A DNA stretch of 64,000 nt. Origin: Undaria pinnatifida (taxonomy: Eukaryota > Sar > Phaeophyceae > Laminariales > Alariaceae). Below are positions 42,601 through 54,600 of this stretch, in pieces. The DNA lies in assembly GCA_012845835.1 (NCBI GenBank), contig JABAKD010000017.1:8083600-8147599 (forward strand). Reading direction: 5' to 3'. How positions within the stretch are numbered: the stretch's first letter is position 1; the number at the start of each line of letters is the position of its first letter. Below the pieces are notes generated by a model. That model did no database searches and had not been told where the DNA came from. It saw only the letters and a list, made by a program, of their open reading frames with translations. The position numbers and the translations under genes were made by a program.

Positions 42601-45600
42601 AACTCTAATTCCAGCTAGTTCCCCTCCGCAAACATTACTTCGTCCGACTGTAATTCCAAGTAGTTTCTCCCCCGCAATAAGTCCGTGCAAGTCCAATTCC
42701 AGCTAGTTCCCCCAGCAAACATTACTTCGTCCGACTGTAATTTCAAGTAGTTTCTCCCCCGCAACAATTCCGTGCAAGTCTAATTCCAGGTAGTTCCCCT
42801 CCGCAAACATTACTTCATCCGACTTCAATTCCAAGTAGTTTCTCCCCCGCATTTTTTTGTTCAATTCAACCCGAAGTCTGAACGGTCTGTCCAGTTTATG
42901 TGCAAAACTTTGCGTTGTCCAATTTTAGCTCCGTGTTCCAAAGTATTAAATAGTTTGCTGAAGAAGAAAAAGAGTACTTTAAGCCGTTGTAATTCCAAGT
43001 GAGTTGTCACCCTGCAAACGTCAAATGTGTCATGAAACCAAACGCCTCCTTTAAAGTATTGACAGTTTTCTCCTGCAAACATTATCTTAACGTACTCCGA
43101 TTCCAAGTACGAAGTACAGATAAATTTGATCCCGTACATGCCAGGGCTTTGTCACCGGTCACGAACCGGCCCGCAGGCTGGTCGGGTCGGGTCGGGTCGG
43201 ATCGGGTCGGGTCGGGTCGAGTCACGAGGTTTTCTGCTCTCACGGGACGGGCCGGGTCGCCCTAACCCGATCTGACCCGCGATACATTATCCGATCCGTG
43301 AAAAGCCCTTCTCAATTCGAACACTACATCATTATTGATTGCACTCTATCTGTTACAAGCAGCTTGGCCCTCAAACGGGTATCTATACGCTTTCTATCAA
43401 CCCTCGACGAAAAATCGACGAGCAGTGGGATCGCTGAACCCTATGCGCGATAAAAATTGAAGGGGCGAAACCTGTGACCACGGCTTGTGTGTCCAGAAGC
43501 TGGAAAGTAGGAGTATGAAGAAAAAAAAAAAAAAAACACACAGAGAGGTTGGCCGCTTATCACTCACTGCCCAAAACGTGGCATTTTCTGGTACATGCCC
43601 AGCAGTTTGAACTCAAAAACCTAGTAAGAGCGCCATCAATATTGAGAGCGATATCCGGCTACTACTGGGGGGCTGTCGTCCAACTACTACTTGCTCCCCA
43701 ACACCGCTCGAAAAAAAACGTACCCGCCCCTCTAGCATTTGGCCCCGATCGGTGTATATAAGCCATAAGCCATGCGGACACCCCAGCCCAAGTTTAGTAT
43801 TTCTTATGTACTCACCCTGATCCCACCCCCGACGCGTGCTACGACGGCGAGGCAGCTTTTTTCGGCCAAAATATTTCAAGAAAAGACGGGGCTCCTTAAC
43901 CCTCCTTGGCCCCTTTAGGGCCTTGAAACCCCTCCCTATACTAATTCCAAGCAATGTTGTCCCCGAGACAAGGGTTTTCCAGCTGGAAGGGCGTCGGACC
44001 AAAATCGCCGGGATGCATGCCGTGTTCTTGTTCCTGCAGAATGAGTTTGTTTTTTGGTATGCCTTCCCCGCGGGTTTTGTTCATCGGATTGCCCAAAATC
44101 GTTTTTTGTTGGGCCAGGTGTAGAGAGCTCCTCAAGCGATGAGCTCCAGAACAAAATTGGTCCGCCTTTATCCCTTGGCATCTGTTCCCTACTACTTCTG
44201 CCGCTGTGCTGTACGGATGATTTTCGGGCTAGGTTGGGGCTTAGGCTTCTGGTCGCGTGTTGGAACCTGGCACCAGGTTTACCGGTATACCAATAGTAGC
44301 AATAAACAGGGGTGCATGGCATACACACAGTCCTAGGCCAGTGTGTATATATTTTTTGCGACACCCCCGGGGGGGTAGGGGGGGGGGACGGTAAGGCGAA
44401 GACGAAAGACCCGATCCAGGAGGAGCGCCAGCGTCCGCGGCGCCTTTCTCGGAGCTGGCTAGCGAACCGGGGGCGATGTCGTGTGCCCGTTCGCTACTGG
44501 TACTCCGTTGGCACATACCCTTTCGAAGGTACACATCTTGTATATTTCTAACAGTACTTTATTTGAACAGGGATGTATGGCTTATACGCCCCTGGGGGTG
44601 CATGTATAGCCTAGCCACGTTTACTTTGCCAACACCGGGTGGGGAGGGGGGGGGTCGGGTAAGCCCCCCCCCCCCCCCCCGCAAAAAAAAGCAAGAGATT
44701 TTTATTTTTTGGGGGGGAAATTGGTGCGTGTGTTTCGATCGTTGGGTTGTGCGCGCGCACACACCTCGTAGAACGACGAGCTCCTGACGACGTGTCCACC
44801 TTGCTGAAGAATGGAAACCCCGAGGTGCGTGAAGACAAAGGCCCCGAACAACCTAAACGCCCCCCGGTAGGCATTCCTGGCGTCGCCGTTGTCGACAAGC
44901 CAGGCGGACTCGACCAACTCCAGAGCGAAGATGGTCGCACCTCCTGTAAGGAAGACGAAGGGGAAACAAACCGAGCATATGATATAACAAAGCAGTTAGC
45001 GGGTGGCCCGGTCTTGACTAAGAGCGCATCGAAGACAAAGAGCATTGTACACAGCTTAACGCCGTTACGGCGCTCCACGGGAACCCGTTTTTGGCGGGAA
45101 ATCACTTGGAATTACTGTAGGGAGGGGTTTTGGGGGGATAATCTGTAAAATGTACGTACGAAAAAAAAAACTATATTTTATCAACAACACGAGTGAAAAC
45201 AAAAAAGGAGCCGCGCGTGTGCACAGCAGTGCACGACCAAATATTAAACACTAGGTGAGTGCTTGGGATGACAGGGCTGACAGGGCTCGGTCTCACTTAT
45301 GTTTTTTTTTTTTTTTAATCCTACGGCGGATGGGGAAAAATAAAGCTTTAGCTCACCACACTTTCCACGTATTTTCATACGCGTCGTGTGTCGATTTAAC
45401 TCAGTTGCTTTCGCAGCCCAACGCTAGCTGGCGCACCCTTCGGGCCCCGTTGTAGGTATATCATCTCTGCGGTCAAATCGGCATGCCTTGCGCCCATGCT
45501 AAGCGCGCTGTGTGTGCTGCCCGTCACCGATACTTGTAGGACTCATCCAATGCGTTGTTAAGAACGCTTGCTTCAGCTTGTTGTCGTAGTGGGGTGCTCA

Positions 45601-48600
45601 TAAACTGGGCTACCCTCTCCAGGTATGTCGGTTGAGGGTCGAGGGTCGACGGAACATGCATTGCTTGTGCCCTAATGAAGACCATGTGGGTTTTTCACGA
45701 AATTGTCGCCAGGGGGTGGTATTCCATAGGGGTCTTGGTATATATAGAATGAAGACCATGTGGGTTTTTCACAAAATTGTCACCAGGGGGTGGTATTCCA
45801 TAGGGGTCTTGGTATAATATGGAATAAAAGCCATTTGGGTTTTCACGAAATCGTCACCGGGGGGTGGTATTCCATAGGGGTCTTGGCACATAGAGTAGAT
45901 CACATCATATAAGGGTGTGATATACACCGGGCCATCATGCTTATTCGGCCGTAGTTTTGGCCCACAAGCAAGGCGGACTCGATCAAGTCCAGTGAGAAGA
46001 GATGGTCCAATGCCCGCCCCCCGTTGCCCATATTAATCGAGAGAGAAAGGCAACAAAACAGCGTCAACCACATCAATCGAGAGGAGAGGACAAAACAAAA
46101 AACGAACCACTTGTGTTATGGACATCACGAGTTCGGCCAAATTTTTATTAAATATGACGGTCGAGTGTCTATTGGCTACGATCCGTCAACGTCTCTCTCT
46201 AAATGAAAAAATGTATTCGTTTTAGTGAAGGGAGTTTCTCGCGTAGCCGTTGTCCGGGACAAACGGCGGAATCAACCACTTCCAGCGAGAAGACGTTCAA
46301 GCAGGCTGTACTATTAATAGCCCTGGTACAAACAGGACGTCACCAAGACCCCGACCAATTTGTTTCCAGGAAAATTCTTTGGTTCCGTAACACTGCACTG
46401 TATACCTGGTATAAACCAATTCCAGCGTGAAGACGTTCAAGCAGGCTGTACCAACGGGTGTGTTAGACCATCCCAACTTGTTTCCAGGAAAATTCTTGGG
46501 TTCCGTACTGTACTATACCTGGTACATAGACAAGTTCAAATACACGCAGGGTGGCGGCCCGGGGGGAGGCAAACGCTCCCACCCCGGTCCAGACCGCTGA
46601 CCCCACCCCGAGCTGCTGTGACGGCCAACCCTACCCCTCACTCTAACGCTATGATATGGGGTGACTTTTTCTTTATCCTTCGTCGGATGGGGAAAAGAAA
46701 AGCTTCAGCAGCGGGTGCATTCACATTATTATATTTTTTCCGTGTATATCCATGATGATACACATGTGCAACAATGCAATAATGGCGGTCTGCCAAGGGG
46801 TACTGCTCGTCAATGGGAAAGAATGTGTCGTTTGACCCCGTCAAGGCCGTCTTGAGAGATGATATTCTAGTTATAGTCTTGTGGTTTCCTTGACGGCGGT
46901 CTGTCATGGGGGACTGCCGGACAAGAGGCAAGAGCGTGTCGCTTGACCCGTCAAGGGCCTCTTTCGAAATGCTATACTATTAATAGTTCTGGTGCCGTGA
47001 TTTCCTGGACGGCGGCCTGCCAACGGGGGCTGCACGTCGAGAAACAAGAGCGTGTCGTCAACCAGGGTCTTTGTCGTGAGGGGCAGTGGGGAGTTTAAAC
47101 CTGCTGTTGCCCACATTAAGTTTGAGCGGGTTTCATCAAATTTTATACCTGCTGCGAATTAATCGAATTGGAAATATTTTTCAAAAATGAATCAACGCTG
47201 TTGAAATTTCGGCGGGGGGTGTTTGGCAAATGGGTGACATGCATGACATGCCGAGAGAGGAGAGAGAGGAGAGAGGAGGACAGAGAGCGAGAGGGCGATA
47301 ACAGAGAGAAATAAAAAGATCAAGTTGAAACGAAGAAAGACAAAGACGAATATGCAGACACAGCAGTAGTACGCGTACGAGTGAGGGTTTCGTAGAGAGA
47401 GAGCGAGAAAGGGAGAGGGTAGGGGGAATGGAAGGCAACTATTGTTCCGTATATGTATGTGTAGTATCCTGGAAGCGGTTGATAATACATATACTGGTAT
47501 GTTACTGGTGTGTACACTGGATATTGCATGACCACATTATCACCTCGCTTGTTGTATTTTTGCAATGTGTATCTCTGTCTTTTTTTCAATTGGCGACCTC
47601 AGAAACCCACATCGGCACGGTAAAATCGTGATGACTACATGGTTGCACCGGTCGATTGGAATGTTCTATCTTGCGATCCATGTAAAATAAGACACCACGA
47701 AGCTGTAACACATTGTATACCGCACACAGGCAGTTCTACTTCATTGTTTTAAATTGTTGTCTTGTATTCATGGCGTGTTGTTGTTCTCACATTAACTCGC
47801 ATACCCCTGGTACATAATAATGAAGTCCGTGGTCACGGGACAGGCTCCAGTCGCTCTGGAGACGAGACATACCCCAGAAAAAAGGCAAACCAAAAGTCAC
47901 TCACATTAATAGTCAGGCCTGGTTGTTGGAATATGCGGAAGATTCCTAAAAGCCGTTGTCCCCCCCCTCCCCTCCCCTGAATAACACGCAAAAAACAGCC
48001 CTCCCCCCCCCCCCCCCCCCGCTCCCCCGCCACTCCACCTAAAATCTAATCTGCTAGAACAATAAACACTACCAGACAGGTGATATCACCTCACTACCTA
48101 TCCACCCCGCCATGCCGCAGCTCCAATTCATTATCTCCGCCCCTCCCCGCCTCCTCCTTCCCCACCACCCGCACCATCGCCTAGACCTAGCACGTATAAT
48201 AAAGTTCCTCCCACGTACTCCGTATACATTCATGCGAGCGACAGGGGTTTGATTCCCCCCCCTACCTCCCCCTCGTTTGGTTATTTCCCGCCGCCCCACT
48301 TAAAATCATAATCTGCCAGAGTACTAAACACTAGCAGACCCAGTTGATACCACCTCATTACCTTTCTAGTTAAATCCATGCCGTAGCTCCAATTCATACC
48401 CCCTCCCTCCTTTCCCCCCCCTATCGCCCCCTCCTTCCCCACCACCCGCACCATCGCCCAGACCTAGCACCACGCGTATAGCAAGCTCCTAACAGATATA
48501 CGTTTATGCGACCTAAAGCTGTTGGAAATCCCCCTCCCCCTCCCTTCGAACACTCCGCCCACTCCTCACAGGTTGTATAACTTACCAGCAGGATATGCAT

Positions 48601-51600
48601 GATAATCTGATGCATTCCGTCCACCACCGTCACATTTATCCCCGTTAAAGGATTTTTAGTTTCTGCGCATAGATTGGGTTGCTCCCCCCCCCCTCCCCCC
48701 CGCTCCCTCTTGTTCAAACCTCTCGGTCCACACACCCTTAAAATCTCCGCCCCCCCCTCACCGGTTATACAACTAACGGGATACACTTTTTGATAATTAT
48801 TTCCTTCCACAGCTCTGTCAGATTTTTGTCCCCCTCAAAAACGGGTTTTATAGTTTCCGCGCACAGACTGACTAACATCACCCTGTCGACCCCGGTACAA
48901 GGTACACTGTAGTTCCAAGGGGAGTCGCCGACCTAAATCCTTCATGAGGACACACACCCAGTCATACGCGCGATCGGAGTATCACAAACAGCTTGCAAAG
49001 ACGGGTTTCGACGAAATCTTCGACCTCACAGCTGGAGTGTTTTTTTTATTTTATAAACTATTGGGGGGACAGTACGCATTACTGTTACGGGCAAGACTGG
49101 CAGACGACGCGGGACACGCCGGCCTTCTTGGCATGATGACACCCTGGTGCCGGGAACGACAGGTAAGTGCACTGTACCGGCACAGATGGTAACTATTCAC
49201 AAGCCAACCATCACACATCACCTGCCTTGGCACGACATCTTCGCGTAGTTTGCTGTGTATACCATCTGACGCTATTCTGATTTTTCTAATGCACTGTCTC
49301 CCATCCTTGTCCAGCCGCCGTCTCCACCACGAAAAATCTATTTCCGCTGTCTGATCGGTTTTCTTTCGCCGTCTTCCGCGTGTTTATCGGAGGGCTGGGC
49401 CACGCACAGGATCACAGGATACACCCGTCAACGCGGCCATGCATGATATATATATGAGTACTCCCCGCCCCACCCCGTGCACCAGTCTCGAAAGGAACGT
49501 GCGCTCAATTGCCAAAATACTACCAGGTACAGCGGGTATGGCGATTCAAAGACAAGCGACAGCTGCGCACCACCCCTCGTGTAGCGTGTATACCAGGTAT
49601 AGTACATAATGACTCCCGTCCTTCCAGTATATTGTCCACATATATATTATAACTGAGATGTTTCCACCAATCAATGATGAATCCAGCACAACCAGTGTCC
49701 GTGCTGATGCCTCATCAGGAGACGCGCTATGTTGTCACAAACTACGAGCGACTGAGACGGAGACACACATTTTGCAAATACAGCTGGGTAGCACCGCGGA
49801 GATTTGGCCGTGCAAGGCCAACCGCCATGAGCACCCTGGCAGCCTGTTTCTGATTATGTAACATTTACAGAGTCGATGTGTCTATTCCATCATCCAGCCT
49901 GTGTGCTGCATGCCTCCAGAACATATGCCGACCATATATCCGGTAAATGCGTAACGCTCGTGGTCGTGTCCACATGGTTTTGACAAATGTTACTGCTGTT
50001 ACCGTTGACCTTTGGTTGAGGTTCGCTTAGTCGACTTCATAGTTGACTGCCGTTGGCTTTCACATGGCTTGGTATTAGCATATCCGTCTTGGTCTGTGCC
50101 GAGAGAACAAAACAAAAAAACGGATTGGAGGAGACAAGATCTACAACGAAAAAGAAAAAAAAAAAAAAAAAAAAAAGAAAACTGACTTGACACGGGGGTA
50201 CTTTTTTTCGGTTTTCGGCGTGGAACAGTAGAGCCTTTCGGTAATTTCGTCTCGGCTTTTATGGTCAGGGTGTCGACTCAGCTATTACATAAAACCAACA
50301 TGAAACAGCATGCAGCATCCAATTAATTCAGCTCAGAGTGCCGCCATGGGTTGATGCGCTGATGATGATGCACTGAACACGAAGCCACGAGCGCCGTTCG
50401 CGCATTGGTGTTAGTTGGTGTACAGAACTCAAATTCAAAGCAATTTGTACATGCGGGCAGTACATACGTAGCCTGCCTTTCCGGCCTGCAACTCGTTTTC
50501 TATTCGTTTTGATGCCAGCATCACATCATCCAAGCAAGCAGCAGCCGCAGCGGCTACAGCGGACCACACACAGAGCGAAAAAAAAGCAGCATCTTCAGCG
50601 GGCTTGTTTCTGGGTCGAATTGTACTCTCGTACACGTTGAATGGGATCGACGATCGATGTCTTGTGTGGGGGGGCGGTAAACGGCATTTGTCGCACCAAG
50701 TATTTAAGCGAAGACACAGCATGGTATGGTATGCATACCGAGTTTACGCTTGAGAGGTTACACCCCATTTGCAACAGTGCTACCGTACTAAAGCACTATT
50801 AATACTGCTGTACACTTCGTAGTACGTAATTATTAATACTTTCACGACTAACTCTGTACCTGAGGGACAAAAAACACCCCACGTCTCACACAGGTCATCA
50901 CAAGGTTTTTATCGTATCGCAGCATAGCTTACTTTTCTTTTCCTTTCTTTTCATTCCACTCACAAGTTCCTACTTTCCAGCTTCTGGACAAGCCGTGGTC
51001 ACAGGCACCTAGTGTCGTCCCTCCCCCCACCCCCGGTAATCGCCATAATTTTTTTATATCGCGCATAGGGTTCAGCAATCCCGCTGCTCGTCGACTACTA
51101 TTCCATTGCGCCTTCAGATCGGGAACTCGATCCGCACGTAAGCTTAAGCCCGCAAAAAAAAAAATACAGGTGGTTGGTTCACCCGCGCGAGTGACCCCAA
51201 GCCCCTAATACTGCTGTGCATAAATAAAACCCCTTAAGAGGGCGAAGCGCCGCAATGGAATAGCAACACTCTATGAAAAATCGACGAGCAGTGGGATTGC
51301 TGAACCCAATCTATGCGTGATAATAAGAATTGAAGGCAAGAACCGGGGGGGAGAGAGGGGACAACACCCGTGACCGCGGCTTGTCCAGAAGCTGGAAAGT
51401 AGATGTGTGTGTAAAAATGAATACACAAATAAATAAATAAATAAATACATAAATTATAAATAATAAAATGGCATGGATAACTCTGGGTCTGTGTGGTTAG
51501 TAGTAGTGTGTAGTACGTCATTAATTTATAAATTAAAATAATTTAGTATACGAACATGTGTACAAGAAACATGATTACTGTTGGCTGGCCCAAGGCAGGT

Positions 51601-54600
51601 TTCTACTTGATTTGAGATATGCGTTGACTCCCTACATTTTGGCTTTTTTTCTTCGTCCCATTTGGTATCCTCTCGCACTTCTCTCGCGCTCCCTCCAGGT
51701 GTCTAACTCAGATCCGGGGGGAAACATAGCGGGCCCTCCTCTCCCCTCCCCACTAGGGTACAGTAACGCCTCATTTTATCGCGCTCTAGAAGAGTTGAGC
51801 ATTTTCTCCCCTCGTCGACTCGCGTGTCGAGAGTTATTGTTGCTTGTTTATTTTTGCTCATCCCTTCTTTTAGGATGTACATCTTGTAGTGGCAACTTTT
51901 GTTTCCCTTCCTCCCTCTGTATAGAAGCAACTCAGATCCGGGATCACTACGTATCCGTAGCAAAGTCTTCTGCCCCCTCCCCACTCCGCGCCTTCATGTT
52001 TGAGAAGACTCCAGCATTTTCTTCCCTCGTCGACTCGCTTCGAACTATGGCTTCTCTGTGACACGGCTCCCACGTTCTTCACTGTACTGTAAATCTCAGT
52101 CTGTCTTTGTTATTTTCCCTTTTTTAAAACCAATAGGCGGCCTGCTCTAGGTAGTTCTAGAAAGTAGAAAGAAGAAATAGGAAAGAAGGGTCTCCCCCTG
52201 GAGCAGTGGCTTTGGCAGGACGACTCACCATCGCTCCATCATCGATGACGGGCGGATATTGGAACTCACACACAATGTGTCGAAGTGCTCACAAAATGTT
52301 CGTTTGAACTTGCGATATAAAATGTCAAGTAGAAAGTATGTTTCGTATATTGCAGTGTCTGAGTCTGGTATCAAGTAGCATCTGATAACTGGTACACCAT
52401 ATCATCTGACACCTCCTGGTGTACTGCTCTGTCTGTTATGCACACGTAACTGGTATTTCCCCCCATCTGCATCCGGCACAAACAGTGTCCACGTGCTGAT
52501 GCATCCTAGAGAGACGGACGAGCTCTCTCTATGGTCACACACTGCGAGACAGGGATGACATGTATGTGTGTTGTCTTCACCTTCAAGCATGATTTTTACC
52601 CAACGACATCAGTTATACACGTTGCAAATACAGCACACCAGCCAAGGGTGAATTGGTGAACTGGCCATGCAATGAACGGCAAAGAAAACGCGGGCGAGAA
52701 AAGAGATGCACGTCGTCAGCAACTAACTAGCACACACAGCAGGCTATTTGCCTATTTGCCTATTTGCAACAACAAAAACAACAACAACAACAACAACAAC
52801 AAAGGATATAGGAGTGCCATCAATACATACCGGTGTGCACTAGTCGGGTGTCCACTGGTGTACACTATGCCCCTCTCACAGGAACAAGCCCACGAGAACC
52901 TTAGACCAAAAAGGTTCCGACAACATAAGAAATGCGACAGCTGTTGTCCTGAAGTTAGTGCGCAATTCGATGTTAGTCGACGGGGGAAGAACAACTGCAC
53001 TAACTGTATATGTAGCTGGAGTCTTCACGCAATGAAAATGAAGGCGAGTACCGTAGTGGCGAGGGGGGAATAGGGCCTGATTAGTGCCCCTACTGGATCT
53101 GAGTTGCGTTTGGGGAGGGAGAAGGTGAGAAAGAAAAGCGCAAAGGCAGTAGGAGGGATGAGCCGGATGAGCCGAGGGCGCCCGGACAGTCTTATTTGGA
53201 CATTTCGACACCTCACACATCCAAAATGGTCAGAATGGGAAAACAAACGCAGACAGGGAGGGGGGGGGGGCAGGCGCACTCATTTGTTGCTTGCCTTATT
53301 AATTTTTGACCATTGACCACGCATCCCTTTCGAGACGGAGCACCGTTGCTACTCCTATTAGAGACACCTCCAACGTTTTACACCTTCTCCATGTAATACA
53401 TTGAGGGAGGGGGGGGTCTCTAAAACCAAGTGATACAAAAAAAATGAAGGAAAAAAACTTGTTTACTTCGAAATCCTCCCTACGATCACGGCAAGCGCTC
53501 CGGTTAGTTTTGTTCCAGATTCTGTCGATTTTCGATCTGAAGTGTAAGCTATCCTAATCCCTGGGCCATGGGGCACGTTCGGCGGATGAGAGCAAAAAAA
53601 AGATTAAACACGTACCAAGTATGTATTAATTGCTGCAAATCCCTCCCCCCCCCCCCCCCCCAACGCCCCCTCCTTCCCCACCACCCGCACCATCGCCTGG
53701 ACCTAGCACCACGCGTATAGCAAACCCCTACATCTATGCGACGTGTTTTTTTCGCCCCCCCCCCTCCCCTTCCCTCCCCCACGTCCTTAAAAATTCCTTC
53801 CTCTCCTTACCGGATATTCGACTCACAGGATCCACTTGATAAACTGATGCATTTCCTTCCACAGCTGTCAGATTTTGCCCCCCTCAAAAACGGGCTTAAT
53901 AGTTACCGGGCACAGACTGATTAACATCACCCTGTTGACCTTCGGGTACAAGCTACACTGATTGTAGTTGCAAGGGGAGTCGCCGACCTATTTGTATCCT
54001 TAATGAGGACGCACACAACCCGTACTACGCGCGATCCGTGTGTCACATGCAGCTTGCAAAGATATGAGTTTCGACAAAATCTTCAATCTCACAGCTGGGG
54101 TGTATTTTTATTTCAAAATTTACAATACTCCGTATGTATTAATTTTATTGAAGATTACAAGTGTTGTGATTTTTTTACACGTGATAGGATAGTGGTGCAC
54201 CACTTTTTTTCTGAGAAAATTTCTCAACTTGGGAGCTTAACGCCTTTACAACTGAAAACCCTTGTGAGGAACAAACTTACTTGAATTTATAATAGGAAGA
54301 ATCTTGGGGTTCTAAAGGGGCTAAGACATCCAAAGACTGATTCTACGATAGCCCCCCCCAAAACCAGCGATTTTCTTTAACGGACGCTTCGTGGCTGCTC
54401 GATGTAAGGAAGGATACTATTGAAGTCAAAGTATCCATATATTTTCTTGGGTGCAAAGGTCTACCGATCGATGACGTCGGGGTGTCGAGTGACGCCGTAT
54501 TTCAGGAGATACGACCGGGAGCTGGTTTTGAAACCGCCGATTTCGTTAAAGAAAAGTTGGGGGGGCTATCGTAGAACGACTCCAAAACAGAAACGATTTT

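Noticed and set aside
44747..45148. 133-codon plus-strand open frame
   Set aside because: Antisense shadow of exon 3.
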